In this document: positions 55,700 through 64,000 of the stretch, piece after piece
Numbering within the stretch: position 1 is the stretch's first letter
Layout: each line of letters begins with the position of its first letter
Source: Jiella avicenniae
GTDB taxonomy: Bacteria; Pseudomonadota; Alphaproteobacteria; Rhizobiales; Rhizobiaceae
Assembly (NCBI RefSeq): GCF_021390325.1
Contig: NZ_JAJUWU010000005.1
Span: 45,982 to 109,981 of the forward strand
DNA length: 64,000 bases
Direction of reading: 5' to 3'
The notes under the pieces: model-generated
The model's database searches: none
What the model was told of the DNA's origin: nothing
What the model saw: the letters and a program-made list of their open reading frames with translations, nothing else
Made by a program: the position numbers and the translations under genes

Positions 55700-56052
55700 A
55701 TTCGGGAGGCAAGATCGTATCCGATCCACATCTGCACTATCGAGCCGATCGCCTGGGTGACGACGATTTCGCCCGACGGGGTGGTGAACGCCGCCCCCTA
55801 TTCCTTCTTCAACTGCCTCTCCGCAGACCCTACGACTGTCGCGATCGGGGTCGGGAACCGGCCGGACCGCAGCCATGAGGACACGACCCAGAATATCCCC
55901 ATGACCGAGGTGTTCACGATCCACATCGTCGATCGCGCCAATGTCGAGGCGATGGCCGCGACGGCAGCCCAGGCTCTGGGTTCGGGACTACTTCGATCAC
56001 GCCCCGCCGAGCGCGTGCGACGTCGAGCGTCGCGGCGTCGGGGTCTTCTGAT
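55700..56052 (+). pseudogene. Decayed flavin reductase remnant
   Basis: From 55700 one frame reads EPIAWVTTISPDGVVNAAPYSFF, then VAIGVGNRPDRSHEDTTQNI and FTIHIVDRANVEAMAATAA. These are the N-terminal ~90 residues of flavin-reductase-like (FMN-binding) proteins. After about 55970 the family pattern is lost, and another frame then reads RDYFDHAPPSACDV to a stop at 56052. No good start precedes it. It looks truncated at both ends and frameshifted. Confidence 0.65.
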
Positions 56053-56148
56053 GACGTCGCGCCGCGTCGCCGGACGCATCCGATCGCATGGCCGCGACAG
56101 GCTCCGCGATCGGGGCTCGCGGACGGCGCGGCCGGCCAAGGAATTTCG

Positions 56149-56514
56149 ATGGGACTGACCGGCGAGGAGGGGCGCCCGGGCGAGGCGCCGCGCTGGCATC
56201 CGTTGTTTCCGGCATCGGAGCTGGCAGACGGCGCGCTGCGCCCCGCTGCCGTCGCCGGCCACGTCGTCGTCGTGGTGCGGGACGGCGCGCGGTTCTATGC
56301 GTTTCAGCGGGCCTGCCCGCATGAAGGAGCGGATCTGTCGGAGGGATGGTGCGCGGCCGGCCGGTTGCATTGCCCGCGTCATCAGGCCTCCTTCGACCTG
56401 TCGAGCGGGGCGGTCGCGGCCGGTTGGTCCTTCGCCCCGCCGAAAACCTATCCTCTCGAGGTTCGCGGCGGCGTCGTCTTCATCGCGATTCCCTCGGCCC
56501 GGCCGGCCCCTTGA
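56149..56514 (+). CDS. Small Rieske [2Fe-2S] protein
   Basis: 121 residues. The Rieske cluster motif is complete: CPHEGADLSEGWC near residue 60 and CPRHQASFDL near 78 (CxH and CxxH). It is a stand-alone ferredoxin-like Rieske protein as found with oxygenases or nitrite reductases, but no such partner is nearby. The end (AIPSARPAP) is short. It lies next to the flavin reductase remnant, so the pair may be what is left of an electron-transfer unit. Confidence 0.85.
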   Translation: MGLTGEEGRPGEAPRWHPLFPASELADGALRPAAVAGHVVVVVRDGARFYAFQRACPHEGADLSEGWCAAGRLHCPRHQASFDLSSGAVAAGWSFAPPKTYPLEVRGGVVFIAIPSARPAP

Positions 56515-56524
56515 GGCGCTGCCG

Positions 56525-57400
56525 TCAGGCCCGGCCCTGCGGGCGCCGTCCTTCGGGCAAGAGTTCCGTCGCCGCCGCGACGAGACGGCCGGAGGGCGAC
56601 CGCAATTCGTCGAGGATGGTGAAATGGTCGGCGCCCTCGATGGCGATCAGCGGCCCCGGAGCGCCCGCCGCGGCGCGCTTGGCGTGCAGGCGCATCGCAT
56701 CGTGGACGAGGGCCGGAACCTCGCGGGAGCCGTAGGCGACGGCGAGCGGCTTCCGGGTCACCGGCAGGCGCAGCGGCGAGAGCGTCTCGATTTCCCGATC
56801 GGTGAGCTTCAGCGCCTCGTTCAGATAGGTGTCCCGGATCGGGCCGAGTTCGTAGACGCCGGAAACCGCCAGTCCCGCCACGACCGAGGAATGGCCGAGC
56901 AGCATCGCGGTCAGCTGGGCGCCCGCCGACCAGCCCGCCAGCACGATCGGCCCGCCGATGCCGTGCATGCGGCCTTCCCGGGCGATCCAGTCGAGGGCGT
57001 CGCCGATCTCCGCGACGATGTCCGTCAGGCTGGCGTGGGGGGCGAGGGTGTGGCTCGGCATCGCCACCGACCAGCCGGCCTCGAGCGGCCCCTCGGCATA
57101 GGCGGCGAAGACCTCGCGCGAGTTCTTCTGCCAGTAGCCGCCATGGATGAAGACCAGGCAGGGGGCGTTCGGATCGGCGGCGGGGTAGAGGTCGAAGAGC
57201 ATGCGCTCCTTGCCGCCATAGGAGAGATCGAGCTTGGCCGGATAGGTCCCGCGCAGCTTGGTGGAGGCGCGATCGCGCGCCGCCACCAGATCGGCGCTGT
57301 TCTTCACCGCCGCGTTGTTGTCGTAGGCGGCGTCCCGCTCGGCCTGGGAAAGTTTTGCCCAGACGTCCTGGGGGGCGGGCGCCGGCTCGGTCCCGCTCAT
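56525..57400 (-). CDS. Alpha/beta-hydrolase (esterase / kynurenine formamidase-like)
   Basis: 291 residues. The oxyanion motif VFIHGGYWQKN near residue 82 and nucleophile GWSAGAQL near 160 are visible, with a C-terminal His in EGADHFTILD. The HGGYW motif and length match kynurenine formamidase-like and related carboxylesterases. The ATG overlaps the amidohydrolase stop by 4 bases, so they act in one pathway. The substrate is unknown. Confidence 0.87.
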   Translation of the reverse strand: MSGTEPAPAPQDVWAKLSQAERDAAYDNNAAVKNSADLVAARDRASTKLRGTYPAKLDLSYGGKERMLFDLYPAADPNAPCLVFIHGGYWQKNSREVFAAYAEGPLEAGWSVAMPSHTLAPHASLTDIVAEIGDALDWIAREGRMHGIGGPIVLAGWSAGAQLTAMLLGHSSVVAGLAVSGVYELGPIRDTYLNEALKLTDREIETLSPLRLPVTRKPLAVAYGSREVPALVHDAMRLHAKRAAAGAPGPLIAIEGADHFTILDELRSPSGRLVAAATELLPEGRRPQGRA

Positions 57401-58680
57401 GCCGCGACCGCCACCGGCAGGATCGGCGCGTCGGCATCGAAACGCTCGCCGGCCCTGAGGCAGAATGCGGGGCGCAGGAGACGCTCGGCGATGATGCGCA
57501 TGTCCTCGTTGTCGCGCAGGAGGAAGCGGCCGCGATCGTCGTGAAGCACCGACACGTCGGCGACGCGTCCGACGGCGAGGCTGCCGATCTCCTCGCTCAT
57601 GCCCAGCATCTCGGCCGGATGGCTGGTCACCATGGGGACGACCTCCTCCAGCGACAGGCCGAGGGTCATCATCGAACTCATCGCCTGGGTGAGGCTGAAG
57701 CGCGCCTGGCCCTTGAAGGGATGGTTCTCGTCGTCGTGATGCTCCTCGGGCGTTCCCGCGGGGGCCGGCACCTCGGGGATCTCGGTGTTGTAGCCGTGCA
57801 TGTCGGCGCCCAGCGTATAGGGGATCACGCCCGCCGGGAGCGCCGCCTTGGCCACCCGGTAGGAGAAGTGGCTGCCATGGCCGACATCGACCTTCAGACC
57901 GGCATCCATGGCGGTCTGGATGATGTGATGCACCTCGCCCTGTTCGTTGATGAAGCCGCCGGGATGGCGCGTGAACGGATGCGCCAGAACGTCGCCGGGG
58001 CGCAGAAGCGGGATCACCCGCTCCATGATCGTGTCGGCGTCCTCGCCGTTGGCGCCGCTTTCGGGAAGGCCCCAGAGCTGGCCGAAATGGACGTAGAGCG
58101 GCAGGTCCGAGCGCCGGCTGATCTCGGCCGCCAGTTCCATCACCTTGATGCCCCAGCGGGCGAAGCCGCCGATCTCGGCATGGCCCTTGATGCCGCGCAC
58201 GATGTCCTTGTTGGCCCGCGCCGAGCGGACGGTCGCTTCGACGTCGACCCCGTCCGGGCTGTAGAGATTGGGATAGAAATGCCCCTCGAGGCCGCCGACG
58301 AGATAGGCCGAGAGAAACGCCATGACGCGGGTCTTCGCCGGCTCGGCGATGAATTTGCGAAAGCCGGGAAGCGTCATGCAGGACGGGCCGCCCTGATCGA
58401 CGACGGTGGTGACGCCGGAATGGACGCCGACCATGTCCGCCGGCAGTCCGAAACGGCCGGTGACATACTGGTAGACGTGGCCGTGCGTGTCGATCATCCC
58501 CGGCAGCACCAGCTTGCCGGAGACGTCGACGACCTCCCTGGCGCTGGCCGGCAGGATGGTCGGCGCGATGGCGGCGATTCGCCCGTCCTTGACGGCGACG
58601 TCGTTGATGCCGTCGATCCCCGAGGCCGGGCAGATCACCCGCCCGCCCTTGAGAACGAGATCGTATCCGCTGACTTCCAT
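57397..58680 (-). CDS. Amidohydrolase-superfamily metalloenzyme
   Basis: 427 residues. It has the dihydroorotase/deacetylase layout: LVLPGMIDTHGHVYQYVTG (metal HxH), IRGIKGHAEIGG-like segment with Lys, PLYVHFGQLWGLPE, VDVGHGSHFSY, YTLGADMHGYN (Asp) and VTSHPAEMLGM. It probably hydrolyses an amide or cyclic imide. AAGGA lies upstream of ATG 58680. It diverges from the MarR gene across a palindrome and precedes the esterase gene. Confidence 0.88.
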   Translation of the reverse strand: MEVSGYDLVLKGGRVICPASGIDGINDVAVKDGRIAAIAPTILPASAREVVDVSGKLVLPGMIDTHGHVYQYVTGRFGLPADMVGVHSGVTTVVDQGGPSCMTLPGFRKFIAEPAKTRVMAFLSAYLVGGLEGHFYPNLYSPDGVDVEATVRSARANKDIVRGIKGHAEIGGFARWGIKVMELAAEISRRSDLPLYVHFGQLWGLPESGANGEDADTIMERVIPLLRPGDVLAHPFTRHPGGFINEQGEVHHIIQTAMDAGLKVDVGHGSHFSYRVAKAALPAGVIPYTLGADMHGYNTEIPEVPAPAGTPEEHHDDENHPFKGQARFSLTQAMSSMMTLGLSLEEVVPMVTSHPAEMLGMSEEIGSLAVGRVADVSVLHDDRGRFLLRDNEDMRIIAERLLRPAFCLRAGERFDADAPILPVAVAA

Positions 58681-58727
58681 GGCGTTTTCCTTCGCGGCGG
58701 CGTGGCGATGTGGACGTGATGGGAAAA

Positions 58728-58743
58728 GCGAAGCATACTTCGC
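58728..58743. promoter_or_regulatory. Palindromic operator between the amidohydrolase and MarR genes
   Basis: GCGAAG-CATA-CTTCGC is a perfect inverted repeat (6-base arms, 4-base spacer), midway between the divergent starts at 58680 and 58797. MarR proteins usually bind such sites and repress both directions. Confidence 0.7.
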
Positions 58744-58796
58744 ATTCCAGTGCAAGCGACCGGTCGCCCCATGCGCGGCCCGAGAGGAAGGACGAG

Positions 58797-59357
58797 ATGG
58801 CAGATCCCGGGGTGCCGCAGGGCGGACTGACGCATTGGCCGCTGGACGAGCGGCCGGGCTTTCTGGCGCGGCGCCTCTATCAGATCCATGTCAGCCTGTT
58901 CAGCACGCTGTGCGCCGAGTTCGCCGTGACGCCGGTGCAATACAGCCTTCTGTCGACCCTGGGAGAGACCGGCGAGGCGGACCAGACGAGCCTTGCCCGC
59001 GCCGTCGCGCTCGACCGCACGACGACGACCGGCGCCTTGAAGCGGCTGGAAGGGCGCGATCTCGTCCGGCGCCAGGTCGGCACGCGCGACCGCCGCGCCC
59101 AGACCTGCCGGCTGACGCCGGCGGGGCACGCGCTGCTGGTGGCGATGGAGGCGGCGGTTCGCAGGGCCCACCAGGCGACGGTGGAGCGGCTCGACCCGGC
59201 GGAGCAGGCGCAGTTGATCGCTCTGATGCAGAAGCTGGTGGCGGCCCATGACGGCCCGTCCGATGGAGAACCGATGGACGGAGAGGACGCGATGCGCCGT
59301 TTCGGCGGGGCAGGCCCCGCGTCGGCCGGACGCGAGGAAAGTCGCCCGAACGGTTGA
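58797..59357 (+). CDS. MarR-family transcription regulator
   Basis: 186 residues. The winged HTH is clear: VTPVQYSLLSTLGETGEADQTSLARAVALDRTTTTGALKRLEGRDLVRRQVGTRDRRAQTCRLTPAG. GGAAGG lies 5 bases upstream of ATG 58797. By position it controls the divergent amidohydrolase-esterase operon and itself. The ligand is probably the operon's substrate or a related aromatic or amide compound (inference). Confidence 0.92.
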   Translation: MADPGVPQGGLTHWPLDERPGFLARRLYQIHVSLFSTLCAEFAVTPVQYSLLSTLGETGEADQTSLARAVALDRTTTTGALKRLEGRDLVRRQVGTRDRRAQTCRLTPAGHALLVAMEAAVRRAHQATVERLDPAEQAQLIALMQKLVAAHDGPSDGEPMDGEDAMRRFGGAGPASAGREESRPNG

Positions 59358-59425
59358 CCGCAGGAACGCCCGGACGCGGCGGTGACCACGGCTACTGCGG
59401 CGCCGCCGCGTCGCCGTGGCGTCGG

Positions 59426-60193
59426 TCACCGGGCGGGCGCGATCGTCGGCGGCCCGTCGTCCCCGACCGATGCGACCGGCCGCCAGCATCCGTTTTCCGT
59501 GCGCCTGAGCAGGGGCGTCGCGAAGACGCCCGCGATCTTGCCGGTGAAGCCCGGCAGCGCCGTCGCCACCGCGACGCGCCAGCGATCGGTCTGCAGCATG
59601 GCGGCGGCGACGACCACCGGTTCGACCCCGAGCTTTCCGAGCAGCCTGAGCACGGCGACGAGCGAGGAGCCGGTCGAGACGACGTCGTCCACCACCGCGA
59701 CGCGGCGCCCGATCAGAAGCGGCACGAGGCGCGGATCGACGAACAGCGTCTTCGGCGTTTTGCGGCTGCTGATCGAGGAGGAGGGCTCGCTGAGGGCGTC
59801 GTCGTACCAGAACTTGCGGGTGGTCCCGAGCGCCACCATTCGCGGATGGCCGAGCCGGCGGGCGACGCCGTTCGCCAGCGTCAGGCCGAGCGTCGGGACG
59901 GCGACGACGATCTCGGCGCCGGCCCGCGCAACGATCGCGGCCATCGCGTCCATCAGCGCGTCCTCGACGGCGAAGCTCGCCTGATTGACGATCAGCGAGG
60001 CGACGGCGAAGCCCGCCTCGTCGGGTAGCGGACGGATCGGCAGGACGATCTGGCGGCCGTCGGGAAGGCTGGCGGGAAACGTCTCGCGATGATCGCTGCG
60101 ATGAGGATCGGCGAAGCTGCCGGGCGGATGCAGCGTCTGCCAGACCTCGGATGGCGCGACGGAAGATGCCGGCGAAGGCGTGTTCCCGCTCAT
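59426..60193 (-). CDS. Phosphoribosyltransferase
   Basis: 255 residues. The PRPP-binding motif RRVAVVDDVVSTGSS near residue 165 is clear, and LTLANGVARRLG is near 100. An N-terminal extension of ~75 residues precedes the core. It matches type I purine/xanthine phosphoribosyltransferase-like proteins. The start overlaps the ABC ATPase stop (ATGA). Salvage of an imported purine-like compound would explain the linkage, but this is inference. Confidence 0.83.
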   Translation of the reverse strand: MSGNTPSPASSVAPSEVWQTLHPPGSFADPHRSDHRETFPASLPDGRQIVLPIRPLPDEAGFAVASLIVNQASFAVEDALMDAMAAIVARAGAEIVVAVPTLGLTLANGVARRLGHPRMVALGTTRKFWYDDALSEPSSSISSRKTPKTLFVDPRLVPLLIGRRVAVVDDVVSTGSSLVAVLRLLGKLGVEPVVVAAAMLQTDRWRVAVATALPGFTGKIAGVFATPLLRRTENGCWRPVASVGDDGPPTIAPAR

Positions 60194-61926
60194 CGGGCCG
60201 CAAGGGCCGCCGCGGCGGCTGCGGGCGCCGCACCGGGGCGGGGATCCCGCGGCTCGATCGTGGGGATGGCGTCGATCAGCTCGCGCGTATAGGCGTCCTT
60301 CGGGTCGGTCAGGACCTCCGTCGTCGCTCCCTCTTCGACGATGACGCCGCCGCGCATGACGATCACCCGGTCGCAGAGCAGGCGAACGACTTCGAGATCA
60401 TGGCTGATGAACAGATAGCTCAGCCCCATTTCGGCCCGCAGATCGGCGAGGAGGTTGAGGACGACGGCCTGCACCGAGACGTCGAGCGCCGCCGTCGGCT
60501 CGTCGAGGATCAGGAGGTCCGGCGACAGGGCGATCGCCCGGGCGATGCCGACGCGCGCCTTCTGGCCGCCGGAGAGCTGGTGCGGAAAGCGATCGAGCAG
60601 GGCTTGCGGCAGCGAGACCCTGTCGGCGAGCTCGGCCACCCGGTCGTCGACCGAGCGTCCGTCGCCGCGGCGCCCGAGCCTGAGGATCGGATCGGCGATG
60701 GACCGGCGCGCGGTGAAGCGCGGGTTGAGGCTCGCAGTGTGGTCCTGGAAGACCATCTGCATGCGGGCCCTCAGCGGCGACCTCGCAAAGCTCGCGCGGG
60801 GGATCTGGTCGATGCGCTCGCCGTCGAAGACGATCTCGCCCGCGGTGGGATCGAGAAGCCGCATGATCATCGACGAGGTCGTCGACTTTCCGCAGCCGGA
60901 TTCGCCGACGAGTCCGAGGCTCTCGCCGCGATCGAGGGTGAAGGATATGTCGTCGACGGCCGGCGCCGGCGGTTCGGCCTTGCCGAGGAGCCGGCCCGGC
61001 AGGCCGCGCTTCTTCGCGAAAGTCTTGGTGAGGCCGGAGATTTCGAGGAGCGGCCTGGCGGCGGTCGCCGGCCACGCGGCCGGCGCCGTGCCGCGCTCGG
61101 CGTCGCCGGTGGGAAGCAGGTCCCGCAGGCCGGCGGTCCGTCGGGGCATGGCGGCGATCAGGCGCCGGGTATAGGGGTGCTGCGGGTCGTCGAACAGGCT
61201 GCGGGCGGGCGCCGTCTCGACGATCCGGCCCTTCTCCATGACGACGATCCGGTCGCAATAGGTCGCCGCCAGCCCGAGGTCGTGGGTGATCAGCAACATC
61301 GAGAGGTTCGATTGCCGGCGCAGCTCGTCTGCGAGGTCCATCACCGCCTTCTGGGTCGTCACGTCGAGCCCGGTGGTCGGCTCGTCGGCGATGAGGAGCT
61401 GCGGATCGCAGGCGAGCGCGATGGCGATGACGACGCGCTGGCACATGCCGCCGGACAGTTCGAACGGATAGGCGTGATAGCGCTCCTCCGGCCGGGCGAT
61501 CCGCACCTTGCGCAGCATCTCGACCGCCTTGGCGCGGACGTCGTGCCGCGTCGCCTGGGAATGGCGCAACAGCACGTCCTCGATTTGCCGGCCGACGGTG
61601 CGGATCGGATTGAGGGCCGAGCGCGGGTCCTGGAAGATCATCGACATTTCGCGGCCGCGCAGGTCCGACATCGCGGCTTCGCTCGCCGTCCCGAGATCCA
61701 TGCCGCCGAAGGTGATGCTGCCGCTCGCCACCGTGCCGTTGCGGTCGAGGATCTTCATCGCGGCGTAGGAGGTCACCGACTTTCCCGAACCGGATTCGCC
61801 GACGATGCCGAGCGCCTCGCCCTTCTGCAGCCTGAAGGAGACGTCGCGCACCGCCTCCACCGTGCCGCCACGGGTCTCGAAGGTCACGGCGAGATCGTCG
61901 ATCTGGAGCAGCGGAATGTCGTTCAT
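60190..61926 (-). CDS. Dpp/Opp-type ABC transporter ATP-binding protein, two-domain fusion
   Basis: 578 residues carrying two complete ATPase domains, a fused DppD-DppF / GsiA arrangement. First: GESGSGKSVTSYA, LSGGMCQRVVIAIALA, LLIADEPTTGLDV. Second: GESGCGKSTTSSM, LSGGQKARVGIARAIA, LLILDEPTAALDV. Both keep Walker A, signature and Walker B residues. It lies between the permease and the phosphoribosyltransferase genes. It powers a peptide/nickel/oligosaccharide-type importer. Confidence 0.92.
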   Translation of the reverse strand: MNDIPLLQIDDLAVTFETRGGTVEAVRDVSFRLQKGEALGIVGESGSGKSVTSYAAMKILDRNGTVASGSITFGGMDLGTASEAAMSDLRGREMSMIFQDPRSALNPIRTVGRQIEDVLLRHSQATRHDVRAKAVEMLRKVRIARPEERYHAYPFELSGGMCQRVVIAIALACDPQLLIADEPTTGLDVTTQKAVMDLADELRRQSNLSMLLITHDLGLAATYCDRIVVMEKGRIVETAPARSLFDDPQHPYTRRLIAAMPRRTAGLRDLLPTGDAERGTAPAAWPATAARPLLEISGLTKTFAKKRGLPGRLLGKAEPPAPAVDDISFTLDRGESLGLVGESGCGKSTTSSMIMRLLDPTAGEIVFDGERIDQIPRASFARSPLRARMQMVFQDHTASLNPRFTARRSIADPILRLGRRGDGRSVDDRVAELADRVSLPQALLDRFPHQLSGGQKARVGIARAIALSPDLLILDEPTAALDVSVQAVVLNLLADLRAEMGLSYLFISHDLEVVRLLCDRVIVMRGGVIVEEGATTEVLTDPKDAYTRELIDAIPTIEPRDPRPGAAPAAAAAALAAR

Positions 61927-61936
61927 CGTTGCCGCC

Positions 61937-62860
61937 TCACGTTCGCTGGCGCGGATCGACGAGATCGCGCAGGCCGTCGCCGAGAAGGTTGAAGGTGAAG
62001 ACGGCGAGCATCAGCGTCGCGCCGGGAAACAGCGCCAGCCACCACTCGCCGGAGATGATGAAGTTCGAGCCCTCCGCGACCATGATCCCCCATTCGGGGG
62101 TCGGCGGGCGCACGCCGAGACCGATGAAGGACAGGCCCGCGGCGTTCAGCATCGCCCAGCCGAGATTGAGCGAGATCTGCACCATCAGGGGCGGCAGCAC
62201 GTTCGGAAAGAGGTGCACCGCCATGATGCGCAGGTCGCCGTTGCCGGACAGGCGGGCAGCCTGGACGAAACCGGATTCGCGTCGCACGGCGATCTCCGAG
62301 CGCACGATCCGGGCGTAGAAGGGCAGATTGATGATCGCCGTGGCGTAGACGATGTTTTCCACCGTGTTGCCGGCGGCGGCGACGATGCCCATCGCGAGCA
62401 CGAACAGCGGAAAGGCCATGATCACGTCGATCAGGCGGCCGAACACCGCATCCACCCAGCCGCCGAAATAGCCCGACAGGGAGCCGATCAGCGAACCGGC
62501 GACGAAGGAGAGCGCGACCGCGCCAAAGGCGATGCCGAGATCGAGCCGGGTCGCGACGACGACGCGGGAGAAGACGTCGCGGCCGAGATTGTCGGTGCCG
62601 AACCAGAAGTCGAAGGAGGGCGGCTGGAGCGCCGCCTGCGGATTGGAGGCCAGCGGATCGTAAGGCACAATTGCCGGCCCGAGGATCGCCGCGAGGACGA
62701 AGACGGCAGCCATCGCCATCGCCAGCATCGTCGTCGTCGAGCCGCGGGCGATGTAGGCGGCGAGGCGCAGGCGGTCGCCGATCGCGCCCTTCAGCCGGCC
62801 GCCGGGCGACCTGGGGAGCGCGTTGGGTACGGTCTTGCTCATCGTCGGGTCAGGTCTCAT
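61937..62860 (-). CDS. Dpp/Opp-type ABC transporter permease (DppC)
   Basis: 307 residues, six membrane helices. The N-terminal segment has WFGTDNLGRDVFSRVVVATRLDL and GSLIGSLSGYFGGWVDAVFGRLIDVIMAFP. The EAA region is ARIVRSEIAVRRESGFVQAARLSGNGDLRIMAVHLFPNV. These are the DppC/OppC hallmarks. Its start overlaps the DppB gene by 11 bases. ATG 62842 is an alternative. Confidence 0.93.
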   Translation of the reverse strand: MRPDPTMSKTVPNALPRSPGGRLKGAIGDRLRLAAYIARGSTTTMLAMAMAAVFVLAAILGPAIVPYDPLASNPQAALQPPSFDFWFGTDNLGRDVFSRVVVATRLDLGIAFGAVALSFVAGSLIGSLSGYFGGWVDAVFGRLIDVIMAFPLFVLAMGIVAAAGNTVENIVYATAIINLPFYARIVRSEIAVRRESGFVQAARLSGNGDLRIMAVHLFPNVLPPLMVQISLNLGWAMLNAAGLSFIGLGVRPPTPEWGIMVAEGSNFIISGEWWLALFPGATLMLAVFTFNLLGDGLRDLVDPRQRT

Positions 62861-63869
62861 GGGCGATCCGCGGATCGAGCAGGGTGTAGAGGATGTCGAT
62901 CACGAGATTCAGCGTCACGAACAGCAGCGCCATCGTCAGGACGAAGCCCTGGACGGCGGCATAGTCGGAGGAGATCAGCGCATCGACGGCATAGGAGCCG
63001 ATGCCTGGCCAGGCAAAGACCTTCTCGACCAGGACGTTGGCGCCGAGGGCGAAGGAGAACACCATGCCGAGGGTCGTCACCACCGGCAGGAGCGCATTGC
63101 GCAGCGCGTAGACGAACAGCACCGTGCGGCGCGACAGGCCGGCGGCGCGGGCGGTGCGGATGTATTCGCTGCCGAGCGCGGCGATCATCGAGGCGCGGGT
63201 CATCCGGGCGATCGGCGCCATGGTGAAGAGCGCCAGCGTGATCGACGGCAGGAGCAGCTGCGCCAGCGATGCGCGGAACGTCTCGATGTCGCCGGCAATC
63301 AGGGAATCGACGAGGTAGAAGCCTGTCACGGCGGGCGGCGGAAGGTACAGGATGTCGAGGCGACCGAGCGGCGAGGGCGCCCAGCCGAGCTTGAAGTAGA
63401 AGATGAACAAAAGGAGCAGGCCGGTGAAGAAGGTCGGCAGGCTGACGCCGGCCGTCACCAGGAACCGCGTCGCCTGATCGATGATCCCGTCGGGGCGGGT
63501 CGCCGCGAGGATGCCCGCGGGAATGGCGACGACGAGGGACATGAACAGCGCCAGAAAGGTCAGTTCGAGCGAGGCCGGCAGGCGTGTCAGGAGATCCGAC
63601 AGGACGCTCTGCCCGGTCGAGATCGACCGGCCGAGATCGCCCGCGGCGAGATCCTGCAGATAGCCGACGAACTGCACGGGCAGCGACCGGTCGAGACCGA
63701 GCGAACGGCGGATCTCGGAGATGGATTCCGGCGTCGCCGTCGGCCCGGCGAAATAGGCGGCGGGATCGCCGGGCAGCGCCCGCGTCAACAGGAAGCTGAT
63801 GACGATCACGCCGAAGATCGTCGGCAAGGAGAGCGCGATGCGTCCCGCGGCGAGGGATAGGCGACCCAT
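62850..63869 (-). CDS. Dpp/Opp-type ABC transporter permease (DppB)
   Basis: 339 residues, six membrane helices. It has LPTIFGVIVISFLLTRALPGDPA at the N-terminus, DLGRSISTGQSV and a C-terminal LRNALLPVVTTLGMVFSFALGANVLVEKVFAWPGIGSYAVDA, typical of DppB/OppB. The gene may extend upstream outside good sequence but ATG 63869 gives a normal length. Any solute-binding protein gene would lie beyond the window edge. Confidence 0.92.
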   Translation of the reverse strand: MGRLSLAAGRIALSLPTIFGVIVISFLLTRALPGDPAAYFAGPTATPESISEIRRSLGLDRSLPVQFVGYLQDLAAGDLGRSISTGQSVLSDLLTRLPASLELTFLALFMSLVVAIPAGILAATRPDGIIDQATRFLVTAGVSLPTFFTGLLLLFIFYFKLGWAPSPLGRLDILYLPPPAVTGFYLVDSLIAGDIETFRASLAQLLLPSITLALFTMAPIARMTRASMIAALGSEYIRTARAAGLSRRTVLFVYALRNALLPVVTTLGMVFSFALGANVLVEKVFAWPGIGSYAVDALISSDYAAVQGFVLTMALLFVTLNLVIDILYTLLDPRIAHET

Positions 63870-63899
63870 CTGTCGTGTCCGATCGGTTTTCTGGCGAGG

Positions 63900-64000
63900 C
63901 TGGATGGGCGGGGGAGGGGGGGGGCCCGGGCCCCCCCCCCCCCCCCCCCGGGGGGGGGGGGCCCCGCAAATAAGCCGCCCGGCGGCGCAATGGGGGGGGT
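63900..64000. other. Low-complexity G/C runs at the window end
   Basis: Long homopolymer runs of G and C and the short irregular tail do not look like normal sequence from this genome. I treat this as an assembly or read-end artefact and annotate nothing in it. Confidence 0.8.

Overview
The window is a GC-rich (roughly two-thirds G+C) chromosomal segment from an alphaproteobacterium, most likely of the order Hyphomicrobiales (Rhizobiales). This is an inference from gene content and order. hslR, fdxA, carD and an RpoH-type sigma factor run in a row. So do aroK-aroB-CorC/CNNM and the divergent xerD, then accA and an L,D-transpeptidase. A DUF1036 secreted protein, RIME-like palindromic repeats and a thiBPQ operon behind a TPP riboswitch also fit. 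Genes are tightly packed, and many neighbours overlap by 4 bases. I found no rRNA, tRNA, CRISPR array, prophage or insertion sequence. The last 100 bases are runs of G and C that look like a contig-end artefact.

Region 1 (1-9.9 kb): two tandem paralogous membrane proteins (the first cut by the window edge). Next comes a minus-strand operon with a secreted protein, ExbB, two ExbD-like proteins and an 845-residue TonB-like protein that has an unusual C-terminal domain. A secreted DUF1036 protein diverges from it across an intergenic region holding repeats. A large membrane-anchored M23 peptidase fused to a transglycosylase-like domain follows.

Region 2 (9.9-23 kb): housekeeping genes. These are moaB-ispE with a TPR lipid/secretory protein upstream, a polyprenyl diphosphate synthase, a DUF2007 protein, a TrmN6-type methyltransferase, an S49 peptidase, a Zn alcohol dehydrogenase, a GGDEF-EAL protein and glyQ. 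glyQ is not followed by glyS. A Phd/VapC-type toxin-antitoxin pair and a RIME-like repeat follow it instead.

Region 3 (23-35 kb): RNA metabolism and transcription control. A SUV3-like helicase with a very long low-complexity tail precedes hslR, fdxA, carD and rpoH. An XRE regulator, a LysR regulator divergent from a two-lobed GNAT / autoinducer-synthase-like protein, and an M48 lipoprotein peptidase come next.

Region 4 (35-46.3 kb): the thiamine ABC operon thiB-thiP-thiQ with its riboswitch and an intra-operon 43-bp inverted repeat, then CorC/CNNM-aroB-aroK, xerD, accA and the L,D-transpeptidase.

Region 5 (46.3-64 kb): catabolic and transport islands. (a) A sugar ABC importer with a BadF-type kinase and a SIS isomerase, controlled by a ROK repressor that diverges from a D-threonine-aldolase-fold enzyme. 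(b) A decayed flavin reductase and an orphan Rieske protein. (c) An amidohydrolase plus alpha/beta-hydrolase operon divergent from a MarR regulator with a clear palindromic operator. (d) A Dpp/Opp-type ABC transporter operon ending in a phosphoribosyltransferase.
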